A stretch of 55,216 nucleotides of DNA from contig JADFDC010000013.1 in assembly GCA_018263115.1 (NCBI GenBank), positions 1 to 55,216 of the forward strand, given 5' to 3'. A program made the position numbers and the translations under genes. Shown here piece after piece: positions 39,521-48,003 of this stretch. The notes under the pieces are model-generated. The model worked only from the letters and a program-made list of their open reading frames with translations. It was not told the DNA's origin and did not search any database. This DNA comes from Thiobacillus sp. GTDB taxonomy: Bacteria > Pseudomonadota > Gammaproteobacteria > Burkholderiales > Thiobacillaceae. The first letter of the stretch is position 1. Each line of letters begins with the position of its first letter.

Positions 39521-40929
39521 ACTTCCAGCCGCTTTTCCTGTGGACGGATATTCTTGTCTGGCTGCTGGTTTTGGCGTGCCTGACATTCGGCTGGACCGTC
39601 GCCCGAACTCCTGCCCTGCGATCATCCTGGCATGCCGTCCTGGCGAGGCCGATGGGCATGGCTTCACTGGTTGTGCTGGCGGTGTTTGTTTTCATTGGCC
39701 TGGCGGACAGCCTGCATTACCGGGCGCGCCTCGACAATGGTCAGCTCGATGTTGAAGTCAGAAGTCTTCTCGACAAGGCGCTGGGCAGCCTGAATGAACG
39801 ATCCGAGCGCACCTATTCGGCGCCGCTGGCCACGCACGCACAGGCTAGGGAAACCATCGAAAAACCGGACGGCAGGCAGGTTCGCGAAACGCCGCGTTTG
39901 CAGCATGGCGGCGCGCATCTGGCTGATCCCGAAAAGGACTGGCTTGCCGATGTCGCCGTGCGGACGGCAACCGGCCTGATGTGGGGGGCGCTGGTCAGTC
40001 TGTCGCTTTTCATGCTGTTGGCGTTGCTGATGCGTGCTGTTTGGCGATGCGATCTGAAAACGGCGTTTGCGAGATTGTGGTTGCCCTCTCCCGCTGCAAT
40101 CGCCTGGCGCAGCCTGCTGATGACCGGCGCCTTGATTCTGCTGGCAACCGGCGTCATCACCAGTCTTGCGGGCGGCTACCATGTGCTGGGCACTGACAAA
40201 GTCGGCCAGGACGTGCTGTACCAGACTTTAAAAAGCGTACGCACCGGTCTGGTCATCGGTACGCTCACGACCCTGGTGACCTTGCCGCTGGCAATCGGGC
40301 TGGGTTTGCTGGCCGGCTATTTCCGTGGCTGGGTCGACGATGTCATCCAGTATGTCTACACCACGCTGAATTCCATTCCTTGGGTATTGCTGGTAGCGGC
40401 AGCGGTGCTCATCGTGCAGGTGTTCATCGAACAGAACGAGAGCAGTTTTTCATCCGTCGCGGAGCGTGCCGATGTAAGGTTGCTGGCGCTGTGCGTCATC
40501 ATCGGCCTGACCGGCTGGACAGGATTGGCGCGGCTCTTGCGCGCCGAAACGCTCAAACTCAGGGAACTGGATTACGTGACAGCTGCCCGCGCCTTTGGCG
40601 TATCCGGTCCCCGTATCCTTACGCGCCACATCCTGCCCAACGTGCAGCATCTCATCCTGATTTCCATCGTGATGGATTTCTCCGGACTGGTGCTGGCCGA
40701 AGCCATCCTCTCCTATGTGGGCGTGGGCGTGGATCCGGTGATGAACAGCTGGGGCAACATGATCAATGCCGCCCGGCTGGAACTGGCGCGTGAACCCGTC
40801 GTGTGGTGGCCGCTGGTGGCGGCTTTCAGCTTCATGTTCGCGCTGGTGTTGGCCGCCAACCTGTTTGCCGATGTGGTGCAGGATGCCTTCGATCCCCGCG
40901 TTTCAAAAGCCGCAGGAGACAAGCCATGA
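39517..40929 (+). CDS. yejE: Peptide ABC transporter permease (YejE/DppC family), extended N-terminus
   Basis: Second permease of the transporter, 470 aa, clearly longer than the usual 300-350. The C-terminal two thirds carry the normal core with VLGTDKVGQDVLYQTLKSVRTGLVIG near 223 and the EAA loop DYVTAARAFGVSGPRILTRHILPN near 350. The N-terminal part adds two early spans (about 10-27 and 47-66), a polar segment of about 85 residues (ARLDNGQLDVEVRSLL onward) and further spans near 153-170 and 205-222. The polar stretch presumably lies in the periplasm, near where the anchored binding protein docks. It is linked by 4-bp overlaps on both sides. Confidence 0.88.
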   Translation: MNFQPLFLWTDILVWLLVLACLTFGWTVARTPALRSSWHAVLARPMGMASLVVLAVFVFIGLADSLHYRARLDNGQLDVEVRSLLDKALGSLNERSERTYSAPLATHAQARETIEKPDGRQVRETPRLQHGGAHLADPEKDWLADVAVRTATGLMWGALVSLSLFMLLALLMRAVWRCDLKTAFARLWLPSPAAIAWRSLLMTGALILLATGVITSLAGGYHVLGTDKVGQDVLYQTLKSVRTGLVIGTLTTLVTLPLAIGLGLLAGYFRGWVDDVIQYVYTTLNSIPWVLLVAAAVLIVQVFIEQNESSFSSVAERADVRLLALCVIIGLTGWTGLARLLRAETLKLRELDYVTAARAFGVSGPRILTRHILPNVQHLILISIVMDFSGLVLAEAILSYVGVGVDPVMNSWGNMINAARLELAREPVVWWPLVAAFSFMFALVLAANLFADVVQDAFDPRVSKAAGDKP

Positions 40930-42707
40930 GCTTGTTGAATGTCGATAATCTGAGCGTTCGCATTGGCGGTGTGACGCCCGTGGATGGCGTCAGCTTTTCG
41001 ATTGATGCCGGCGAAAGTTTCGTGTTGCTGGGCGAATCCGGCTCGGGAAAATCCATGACCGCGCTGGCCATTACGCGTCTGTTGCCCTCGGGGGGACATA
41101 TTACGGCTGGCGATATCCTGTTTGATGGACAGCAACTTCAGTTCCTTCCCGAATCCGGCATGCGCCGCCTGCGCGGCAGTGGCATGGCGATGATTTTTCA
41201 GGAGCCGCAAACCTCGCTCAATCCGGTGATGACCATCGGTGAGCAGATCGCCGAAGCTTTGCCACCGGGTTCATCCCGCGCGGCGCAGCGAGCCGAGGTG
41301 ATCCGGTTGCTGGATGAAGTCGGCATCCCCAATCCGCAAACGCGCCTGCACAGTTATCCGTTTGAACTCTCCGGCGGCCAGAAGCAGCGCGCCATGATTG
41401 CCCAGGCGCTTGCCGGGCAGCCAAAACTGCTGATCGCGGATGAACCCACCACCGCACTGGATGTCACGCTTCAGGCGCAGATACTGGAACTGATCAGGCG
41501 CCTGGCACGGGAACGTGCCATGAGCCTGCTGATGATTACGCACGATCTGGGTGTGGCGCGGCACATGGCCGACAAGGTCGGCATCATGTATGCGGGTCAA
41601 TTGGTTGAAACCCTGCCAGTCGGAAAAGGGCGAGGGATTGAGCAGGCGTTTCATCCTTATACGCTCAAGCTGATGGATGCCGTGCCCAACCTGAATCGTG
41701 CAGGGGCCAGGCTGGCGGCCATCCCCGGGCGAGTCCCTCCGCTTGACCAGCCATTTCATGGCTGCCGTTTTGCTGACCGCTGCGAACATGCTTTCTCGCC
41801 ATGTGCCGGGACGCCGCCGGCGTGGACAGCCCTCGGACAAGGCCATGCGGTGCGTTGCCACCTGACCGCTGTTTCAGATGCGAGAAGCAAACCTGAAAAG
41901 GCAGTGGCAGCGACAGTCATCCCGCCGGGCCAGGAAACCGTGCTGAAGGTTCGTGATCTCGAAGTCACATTTATCCAGCGTACGGGCCAGCTTTTCGGCA
42001 AGCAGCGAATTCGCGCGGTCGATGGCATCAGTTTTGATCTGGCAGGCAGCGAAACCCTGGCATTGGTCGGCGAATCCGGCTGCGGCAAGACCACGGCGGT
42101 CAAGGCGATACTCGGGCTGACGCCAGTTACGCACGGCGAAGTCATTCTAGACGGCCAGCGCGTCTCCGGCCTGAGCGAACGCCAGTTCAAGCCGCATCGC
42201 AAACTGGCGCAAATTGTTTTCCAGGATCCGTACAGTTCGCTCAACCCCAGGATGCGGGTGGGCGATATCCTGATGGAAGGCATGTCGGCGCTGGACGTTG
42301 ATGCGCCAAGCAGCCGGGAAGCAGCAATTGCTTCCTTGCTGGAAAAGGTCGGTTTGCCGCAGGACACTGCTTTCAAATACCCGCACGAATTCTCAGGTGG
42401 GCAGCGCCAGCGTATCGCCATAGCCCGCGCGCTTGCCGTCAAACCACGCGTGCTGATTTGCGACGAACCTACCTCCGCGCTGGACGTGTCGGTTCAGGCG
42501 CAGATATTGAATCTGCTGGTGGATTTGCAGCGTGAGGAAGGACTGGCCATGGTGTTCATCACCCACAATCTCGCGGCGGTCGGCTACCTGGCACATCGCG
42601 TAGCGGTGATGAAGGAAGGAAAAATTGTCGAGACGGGGGCCACACGCGACATCCTCACCCGGCCTCAGCATCCCTATACGCAGGGATTGCTTGCAGCTGT
42701 TATTTGA
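40926..42707 (+). CDS. yejF: Peptide ABC transporter, double ATP-binding protein (YejF family)
   Basis: Two fused ATPase domains in one 593-aa chain that power the peptide importer. Domain 1 has Walker A GESGSGKSMTALAI, signature LSGGQKQRAMIAQAL and Walker B LLIADEPTTALD. Domain 2 (from about 340) has GESGCGKTTAVKAI, FSGGQRQRIAIARAL and VLICDEPTSALD. Each half is followed by an oligopeptide-type C-terminal extension (for example HGCRFADRCEHAFSPC near 279). The start is ATG 40926, overlapping the permease by 4 bp; an earlier in-frame start lies inside the permease gene. Both sites look active. Confidence 0.94.
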   Translation: MSLLNVDNLSVRIGGVTPVDGVSFSIDAGESFVLLGESGSGKSMTALAITRLLPSGGHITAGDILFDGQQLQFLPESGMRRLRGSGMAMIFQEPQTSLNPVMTIGEQIAEALPPGSSRAAQRAEVIRLLDEVGIPNPQTRLHSYPFELSGGQKQRAMIAQALAGQPKLLIADEPTTALDVTLQAQILELIRRLARERAMSLLMITHDLGVARHMADKVGIMYAGQLVETLPVGKGRGIEQAFHPYTLKLMDAVPNLNRAGARLAAIPGRVPPLDQPFHGCRFADRCEHAFSPCAGTPPAWTALGQGHAVRCHLTAVSDARSKPEKAVAATVIPPGQETVLKVRDLEVTFIQRTGQLFGKQRIRAVDGISFDLAGSETLALVGESGCGKTTAVKAILGLTPVTHGEVILDGQRVSGLSERQFKPHRKLAQIVFQDPYSSLNPRMRVGDILMEGMSALDVDAPSSREAAIASLLEKVGLPQDTAFKYPHEFSGGQRQRIAIARALAVKPRVLICDEPTSALDVSVQAQILNLLVDLQREEGLAMVFITHNLAAVGYLAHRVAVMKEGKIVETGATRDILTRPQHPYTQGLLAAVI

Positions 42708-42722
42708 GAAACCTGCTGGAAA

Positions 42723-44291
42723 TCAACTCCGCTTGATCGTCAACTGTTTGCCGGCCTGCACTTTTGCACCGCGCAGTTTGTTCCAGGACTTGATTTCCGA
42801 AACCGATACATTGAAACGGCTGGCGATGGAGAAAAGCGTGTCGCCGCGGCGAACGGTGTAGCGTGTGGCACCGCTTGCCTTGATCTTGCTGAATTTGCCC
42901 TTTTGGGCCGAGGCAAGCCGCGTGGAAGACTTGCCGGGGCTGGCGCTTTTGACGACCAGACGTTGTCCAGCCTTGACCTTGAGTGACTTGAGTCCGTTCA
43001 ATTTCTTCAGGCTGGTTGCGCTCACATGGAATTTGCGGGCGATGGAAGTTAGGGTTTCGCCCTTGCGAACGACATGATATTTGGCCACGCTGCCATCTGA
43101 TGTTACTGGGCGGGCGTCATCCGCGGCTTCCCGCCAGCTTGCGGCGGAGAGTTCGGGAATGTCGGTGCCGTTGACCGGCGCCAGGATGACCTGATCCTTG
43201 ATCAGCCGGCCGTTTTTCAGATGCAGATGATTGTGTTCGATGATTTCCGCGGTTGTCGTGCCGAGTTGCTCAGCAATTTCAGATGGCGTCTTGCCTTTTT
43301 TGGCGGTGACAGGCTGCCAGCTGTCCCATTCGCCTTTTTCCAGATTGGTCTGGAAGATTTCCGCGTGCGTGACCGGGACCAGCACGGAAACATCGCTGCT
43401 GGCCTTGATGACTTTGCGGGGGAAGGCGGGATTCAGGGACAGGAATTCTTCCACGCTCAGACCAGCCAGCCGTGCGGCGGAACTGACATTGATTGCGCCG
43501 GAGTTGAGCGAAACCCGGGTGAAGTAGGGCTCGTTGGGAATATCGTTGAGCTCAACGCCAAAACTTTCCGGCTCCAGCACCAGCTTTTTGAATGCCATCA
43601 GTTTGGGTACGTAATGGCGGGTTTCAGTCGGCAGCGACAGGTTCAGATAATCCGTTGGCAGGCCCTTGGCGGCATTGTTCTGGATGCTGCGTGAAACGCA
43701 GCCTTCGCCGCAGTTGTATGCGGCCAGCGCCAGTTCCCAGGAACCGAAGTCCAAAAAAAGTTTCTGCAGATAATCCAGCGCAGCCTGGGTCGCAGCGGTC
43801 ACATCCCGACGGCCGTCGTACCAGTGGTTCTGGTCCAGTCCGTAGTGCTTGCCGGTTGAAGGAATGAATTGCCAGATGCCGGCTGCGTGTGAGCGTGAGT
43901 AGGCCTGCGGATTGAAGCCGCTTTCCACCATGGGCAGCAAAGCGATTTCCATCGGCATGCCGCGCTTTTCGACTTCTTCAACAATATGGAACAGGTAGCG
44001 GCTGGAGCGTCCCAGCATGCGTGTCAAGTAATCCGGCCGCTTCGCGTACCAGTCTGCATGAACCTGAACGAGGGGTGAATCCAGTTCGTCGAGTTTTAGC
44101 CCAGCCCGCAGGCGGTCCCAGAGGCTTGAAGTTTCCTGTGCCTGACTGCCTTCGTTCGGATTGGCGTACTTGAGCGAGAAGTAGGCCAGTTTGTCTGTTT
44201 CCTGTGCATGCACGCTGGTGATGCAGGTCGTGGACAAAACAGCCAGACCTAGTTTGGCCAGGGTGAGGCGTGAAAGGGCGTTTATATGCAA
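42723..44291 (-). CDS. mltD: Membrane-bound lytic murein transglycosylase D with LysM repeats
   Basis: Cleaves glycan strands of peptidoglycan, leaving 1,6-anhydro ends. The best start is TTG 44291, six bases after a perfect AAGGAG, giving a normal signal peptide (MHINALSRLTLAKLGLAVLSTTCITSVHA) and 522 aa; an ATG at 44336 is in frame but lacks a ribosome site. The catalytic Glu is E123 in LLPMVESGFNPQAYSRSHAAGIWQF. The C-terminus holds two clear LysM domains (YHVVRKGETLTSIARKF and YTVRRGDTLFSIASRF) and a weaker one before them. No lipobox is seen, so it may be periplasmic rather than lipid-anchored. It is adjacent to gloB, as in enterobacteria. Confidence 0.93.
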   Translation of the reverse strand: MHINALSRLTLAKLGLAVLSTTCITSVHAQETDKLAYFSLKYANPNEGSQAQETSSLWDRLRAGLKLDELDSPLVQVHADWYAKRPDYLTRMLGRSSRYLFHIVEEVEKRGMPMEIALLPMVESGFNPQAYSRSHAAGIWQFIPSTGKHYGLDQNHWYDGRRDVTAATQAALDYLQKLFLDFGSWELALAAYNCGEGCVSRSIQNNAAKGLPTDYLNLSLPTETRHYVPKLMAFKKLVLEPESFGVELNDIPNEPYFTRVSLNSGAINVSSAARLAGLSVEEFLSLNPAFPRKVIKASSDVSVLVPVTHAEIFQTNLEKGEWDSWQPVTAKKGKTPSEIAEQLGTTTAEIIEHNHLHLKNGRLIKDQVILAPVNGTDIPELSAASWREAADDARPVTSDGSVAKYHVVRKGETLTSIARKFHVSATSLKKLNGLKSLKVKAGQRLVVKSASPGKSSTRLASAQKGKFSKIKASGATRYTVRRGDTLFSIASRFNVSVSEIKSWNKLRGAKVQAGKQLTIKRS

Positions 44292-44339
44292 AACCTGCTC
44301 CTTCTTCAATGCATACCGGATGCTAAGCCGGATCATCTA

Positions 44340-44355
44340 AAATGGTCAACCATTT
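44340..44355 (-). terminator. Weak hairpin between gloB and mltD
   Basis: A 6-bp stem (AAATGG 44340-44345 with CCATTT 44350-44355) and a 4-nt loop lies 5 bases after the gloB stop on the minus strand. The T-tract on that side is short, so it may only weaken read-through into mltD. Confidence 0.3.
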
Positions 44356-44359
44356 GTTT

Positions 44360-45127
44360 TTATTGAAAATGATTCTTCATTTCCCGGAGGGCGGCAAAGG
44401 TTTCTACGGTGTTGCGCGGTCTATGCTTGAGATACCGTTCGGCAGCTTGATCCAGTGCATTTTCATGGCAGCGCAAAAAGGGGTTGGTGGCCTTTTCCAG
44501 GGCGAGGGTAGATGGCAGGGTGGAAAGACGCTGGTGCCGTTTGGCCTTTTCGAATATTTCCCGATCAAGCAGGGCGGCATTGTCCGCATCGACCGTTTTG
44601 GCGAAGCGTATATTACTTAAGGTGTATTCATGCGCGCAGAAAATTTCCGTAGAGTCTGGCAATAGCGCCAGTGATTGGAGCGAGGCATGCATCATTTCAG
44701 GGGTTCCCTCGAAGAGCCGGCCGCAGCCGCAGGCAAATAGCGTGTCGCCGCAGAACAGACGGTTTGCGCCATAATAGGAAATGTGACCCAGCGTATGTCC
44801 AGGTGTGGCGATGACCTGAAAATGCAGGCCAAGCTCCGAAATGAACACCGTGTCGCCGCCAGTCACCTTCTCAGTAATGGCGGGAATGTTTTCGATGGCA
44901 GGGCCGATGATGCGGGGATGGTAACGGGTGGCAAGTTCAAGATTGCCGCCGGTATGGTCGGCGTGATGATGCGTAGTCAGGATGGCGACGAGCGCCAGTT
45001 TGCGAGTGGACAGGTAGCCGATGCAGGGTGACGGGTCGCCAGGGTCGACCAGAATTGCGAACCGGTCGTTGTGTAGTGCCCAGATATAGTTGTCCTGGAA
45101 CGCAGGGATGGGAAAAACGGTCAACAT
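44360..45127 (-). CDS. gloB: Hydroxyacylglutathione hydrolase (glyoxalase II)
   Basis: Hydrolyses S-lactoylglutathione to lactate and glutathione, second step of methylglyoxal detoxification. The 255-aa metallo-beta-lactamase-fold protein has the binuclear metal motif THHHADHTGG near residue 52, GHTLGHISYY near 110 and FCGDTLFACGCGRLFEGTPEMM near 128, all glyoxalase II hallmarks. It is divergent from a methyltransferase gene with only 15 bases between the two starts. Glyoxalase I is not in the window. Confidence 0.95.
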   Translation of the reverse strand: MLTVFPIPAFQDNYIWALHNDRFAILVDPGDPSPCIGYLSTRKLALVAILTTHHHADHTGGNLELATRYHPRIIGPAIENIPAITEKVTGGDTVFISELGLHFQVIATPGHTLGHISYYGANRLFCGDTLFACGCGRLFEGTPEMMHASLQSLALLPDSTEIFCAHEYTLSNIRFAKTVDADNAALLDREIFEKAKRHQRLSTLPSTLALEKATNPFLRCHENALDQAAERYLKHRPRNTVETFAALREMKNHFQ

Positions 45128-45142
45128 GCGAGGTTGCCGATA

Positions 45143-45892
45143 ATGAAGATATCCAAGATTAACCCGGATTGGTTTGAAACGCCGCTAGGCGAGTATCTGC
45201 TCGACCGCGAGCAGGCCTATTTCGACAGTGCCGTAGCCGATGTATTCGGCTTCTACGCGGTGCAGGTTGGATTGCCTTATATCGATTTTCTGCGCAACAG
45301 CCGTATTCCAAAGCGCATTCATTGCGGATCAAGCCATCCGGCGACAGTGCTGGCTGATCCAATGTTTCTGCCGTTTGAATCGCAGTCCATCGACCTGCTG
45401 ATCATGCCGCATGTGCTGGAATACACGGATCACCCGCATCAGGTGTTGCGCGAAGCAGAACGGGTGTTGCGGCCGGAAGGAAGGCTGATTCTGTCGGGAT
45501 TCAACCCGCGCAGTTTGTGGGGATTGGCGCAGATGTTGCGGGGAGCAGAAAAGGGTTTTCCATGGAACGGTCATTTTCTCAATATTTCCCGCATCAAGGA
45601 CTGGCTGGCTTTACTGGGTTTCGAACCGGCCGCCGGGCGCATGTGCTGTTACCGGCCGCCTATCAATCAGGAAGGCTGGCTGAAGCGCTTCCGCTTCATG
45701 GAGCCGGCGGGCGACCGCTGGTGGGCAATGGGCGGCGGGGTTTATCTGTTGCAGGCAATCAAGCGCGTGCATGGCATGCGGGTGCTGATGCCAGACTGGA
45801 AGGAATCGGCGCCGGTACGGGCGGTGCCTGCGCTCGCCGCGCGCAAGGTGCTGGATCTCACGCATTACCGGATTCATCGTGACAAGCATTGA
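45143..45892 (+). CDS. SAM-dependent methyltransferase, YafS-like
   Basis: A 249-aa class I methyltransferase-type protein of unknown substrate. The start is ATG 45143, preceded by GAGG; a TTG 9 bases upstream is in frame. The central methyltransferase_11 segment is visible as [47 protein letters not shown] (about residues 77-123). The usual glycine-rich SAM motif I is not clear in the first 75 residues, where RIHCGSS stands in its place. Its position next to gloB and rnhA matches E. coli yafS, so it is probably an orthologue by context. Its 3' end overlaps the rnhA start by 14 bases. Confidence 0.8.
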   Translation: MKISKINPDWFETPLGEYLLDREQAYFDSAVADVFGFYAVQVGLPYIDFLRNSRIPKRIHCGSSHPATVLADPMFLPFESQSIDLLIMPHVLEYTDHPHQVLREAERVLRPEGRLILSGFNPRSLWGLAQMLRGAEKGFPWNGHFLNISRIKDWLALLGFEPAAGRMCCYRPPINQEGWLKRFRFMEPAGDRWWAMGGGVYLLQAIKRVHGMRVLMPDWKESAPVRAVPALAARKVLDLTHYRIHRDKH

Positions 45893-46319
45893 TTGGGTTA
45901 ATGCGTACACCGATGGTGCATGCAAGGGAAATCCTGGACCGGGCGGCTGGGGCGTGTTGCTGGTATATAAAGGCCAGCGCAAGGAGCTCTATGGGGGAGA
46001 GGGCAACACCACCAACAATCGCATGGAATTGCGCGCAGTGATCGAGGCGCTGAAAAGCCTGAAGCGGCCTGCACATATTCACATTCATACCGATTCACAG
46101 TATGTGCACAAGGGGATCAGCGAATGGCTGGCGGGCTGGAAACGAAAAGGCTGGAAAACGGCTGACGGCAAACCGGTAAAGAATCAGGATCTATGGCTGG
46201 TGCTGGACGAACTGAGCTCGCAGCATCAGGTGAAGTGGGAGTGGGTAAAAGGACATGCCGGCCATCCCGGCAATGAGGAGGCAGACAGACTGGCAAACCA
46301 GGGAGTGGCCAGTCTCTGA
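45879..46319 (+). CDS. rnhA: Ribonuclease HI
   Basis: Degrades the RNA strand of RNA-DNA hybrids. The 146-aa protein starts at GTG 45879 inside the end of the methyltransferase gene. The four catalytic acidic residues are recognisable: Asp in [15 protein letters not shown], Glu in NRMELRAV, Asp in TDSQYV and Asp in NEEADRLA. Length is normal. It is on the same strand as dnaQ, 8 bases upstream of it, unlike in E. coli where the two are divergent. Confidence 0.97.
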   Translation: MTSIDWVNAYTDGACKGNPGPGGWGVLLVYKGQRKELYGGEGNTTNNRMELRAVIEALKSLKRPAHIHIHTDSQYVHKGISEWLAGWKRKGWKTADGKPVKNQDLWLVLDELSSQHQVKWEWVKGHAGHPGNEEADRLANQGVASL

Positions 46320-46327
46320 AATAAAAA

Positions 46328-47032
46328 TTGCGGCAAATTATTCTGGATACCGAAACAACCGGTCTTGAGCCAAGGCAGGGCCACCGGGTGATTGAAATCG
46401 CGGCCGTGGAGCTGGTCAATCGCAGATTGACTGGCCAGCATTTTCACCGCTATTTAAACCCTGACCGCGATATTGAAGAAGGCGCGATGCAGGTGCATGG
46501 CATTACCCGCGAATTCCTTGAAGACAAGCCCCGGTTTGGTGATGTGGTCGATGATTTCCTGGCTTTTATCCAGGATTCTGAACTGGTTATTCACAACGCA
46601 TCGTTTGATGTCGCATTTCTCAACGCTGAGCTTGGCCTCATTGGCCGCGGCCCGCTGGATCAGTTTTGCGCGGGCGTGGTGGATACCCTGGCCATCGCCC
46701 GCGGCCTTCACCCCGGGCAGCGCAACAATCTGGATGCCCTGTGCAAGCGCTACGAGGTCGACAATTCCAGCCGGACCCTGCACGGCGCACTGGTGGATTG
46801 CGAACTGCTGGCACAAGTCTATCTTGGCATGACGCGCGGGCAGGACACGCTGTTGATTGAATCAGCGGAAGATCAAAGCGTATCGTTAGCTGGCGCGGCA
46901 ATGCGGCAACGGCCACCCGTTCTGCGAATGAAGACATCTGAAGCCGACGAAGCGCTGCATCGCGGCGCCCTTGAAGAAATCGAACGGGAAAGCCGCGGCA
47001 ACTGTTTATGGAACAGGCTGCAGGTACCTTGA
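46328..47032 (+). CDS. dnaQ: DNA polymerase III subunit epsilon (3'-5' proofreading exonuclease)
   Basis: Editing exonuclease of the replicative polymerase. The 234-aa protein starts at TTG 46328, the only in-frame choice since a stop lies at 46322-46324, and then reads MRQIILDTETTGLEP as in the family. The exonuclease motifs are DTETTG (7-12), HNASFDVAFL near 88 and HGALVDCELL near 153. The C-terminus still carries a polymerase-binding-type tail. The start of the next gene lies inside its last 25 bases. Confidence 0.95.
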   Translation: MRQIILDTETTGLEPRQGHRVIEIAAVELVNRRLTGQHFHRYLNPDRDIEEGAMQVHGITREFLEDKPRFGDVVDDFLAFIQDSELVIHNASFDVAFLNAELGLIGRGPLDQFCAGVVDTLAIARGLHPGQRNNLDALCKRYEVDNSSRTLHGALVDCELLAQVYLGMTRGQDTLLIESAEDQSVSLAGAAMRQRPPVLRMKTSEADEALHRGALEEIERESRGNCLWNRLQVP

Positions 47033-48003
47033 ATTTCGTGAAGGCCACTGCTTTTTTCAAGCGGTTTGCCAACACCCTGCTATGGGGGGGGTGGCTTATT
47101 CTGTTCTGCGTCATTTTCTTTCCCTTCGCTGGCAGCGCCGCAGCCGCGACCCTGGCGGTTGTACTGTCCGACAGTTCGGTGCCATACCAGGAAACAGCCG
47201 ATGTCATTGAATCCGGACTGGCTAAGGAACACACGGTGGTAAGAATCCAGGTAACGCACCTGGATCAAAGTGAAACAGCCTTGAGCAATGCAAAGATAAT
47301 TGTGACAGTGGGCGTCAAGGCGGCTCAGGAAATCAGCGGTCGTAATGGTCGTACGCCCGTGCTGGCGATTCTGATTCCAAGAGCATGGTATGAAGCGGAG
47401 GGCAAGGCCGCGCTCACCCGAGGCGGGCGCATAGCTGGCGCCATTTTCATTGATCAGCCATTCACCAGGCAGTTTCATCTGATCAAGTCCGCGCTGCCTT
47501 CTGTCAACAAGGTTGGTGTGGTACTGGGAAAACAGGGCGCGGATCAGCTCCCTGAGCTTGACCGGCAAGCCAAGGCGCATGGCATGGCCTTGTCCAGCGC
47601 GATCCTGTCGTCCGGTAAAAAACTCGTTGAAACGCTAGAGAATGTGCTGGGTGAAGCGGACATCCTGCTGCTGGCTTTTCCGGATGCAGACGTGCTGAGC
47701 CGCACCACCGCGCAAAGTGTATTCATGACGTCCTACCGGTTCCGGGATCCGGTGGTGGGTTATTCAGAGTCGCTGTCGCGGGCAGGCGCTTTGCTGACGG
47801 TCTACTCAACGCCAGCCCACATAGGCCGCCAGGCAGCTGAAATCATTGATAAATCCCTCGATGCCGGAAAATTGCCCATGGCGCAATGGCCGCAGTACTT
47901 CTCGGTGTCCGTAAACGAACATGTAGCGCGATCTCTGGATATCAACGTGCCTCCAGAGGCAGTTTTGATGAAACGTGTTATGGATGCCGAGTCTCATGAT
48001 TAA
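47008..48003 (+). CDS. Orphan ABC-type substrate-binding protein (ABC_sub_bind family)
   Basis: A 331-aa exported protein. An N-terminal hydrophobic segment (TLLWGGWLILFCVIFFPFAGSAAAA, about 23-47) looks like a signal peptide, preceded by a basic region. The rest matches the ABC_sub_bind/TrpX-like fold, with LPSVNKVGVVLG near 157 and the C-terminal SRAGALLTVYSTPAHIGRQAAEIIDK near 257. There is no permease or ATPase gene beside it. ATG 47008 overlaps dnaQ by 25 bases; a TTG at 47029 is an alternative start. Its end overlaps the start of the GGDEF-EAL gene by 8 bases, so it more likely senses a ligand for that enzyme than feeds a transporter; this role is inference. Confidence 0.8.
   Translation: MEQAAGTLNFVKATAFFKRFANTLLWGGWLILFCVIFFPFAGSAAAATLAVVLSDSSVPYQETADVIESGLAKEHTVVRIQVTHLDQSETALSNAKIIVTVGVKAAQEISGRNGRTPVLAILIPRAWYEAEGKAALTRGGRIAGAIFIDQPFTRQFHLIKSALPSVNKVGVVLGKQGADQLPELDRQAKAHGMALSSAILSSGKKLVETLENVLGEADILLLAFPDADVLSRTTAQSVFMTSYRFRDPVVGYSESLSRAGALLTVYSTPAHIGRQAAEIIDKSLDAGKLPMAQWPQYFSVSVNEHVARSLDINVPPEAVLMKRVMDAESHD

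Noticed and set aside
38186-39667. 493-codon open frame antisense to the binding-protein and permease genes
   Set aside because: Composition is rich in Arg, Gln, His and Pro without domains, and the plus-strand genes have clear family motifs and operon overlaps. It is a shadow.
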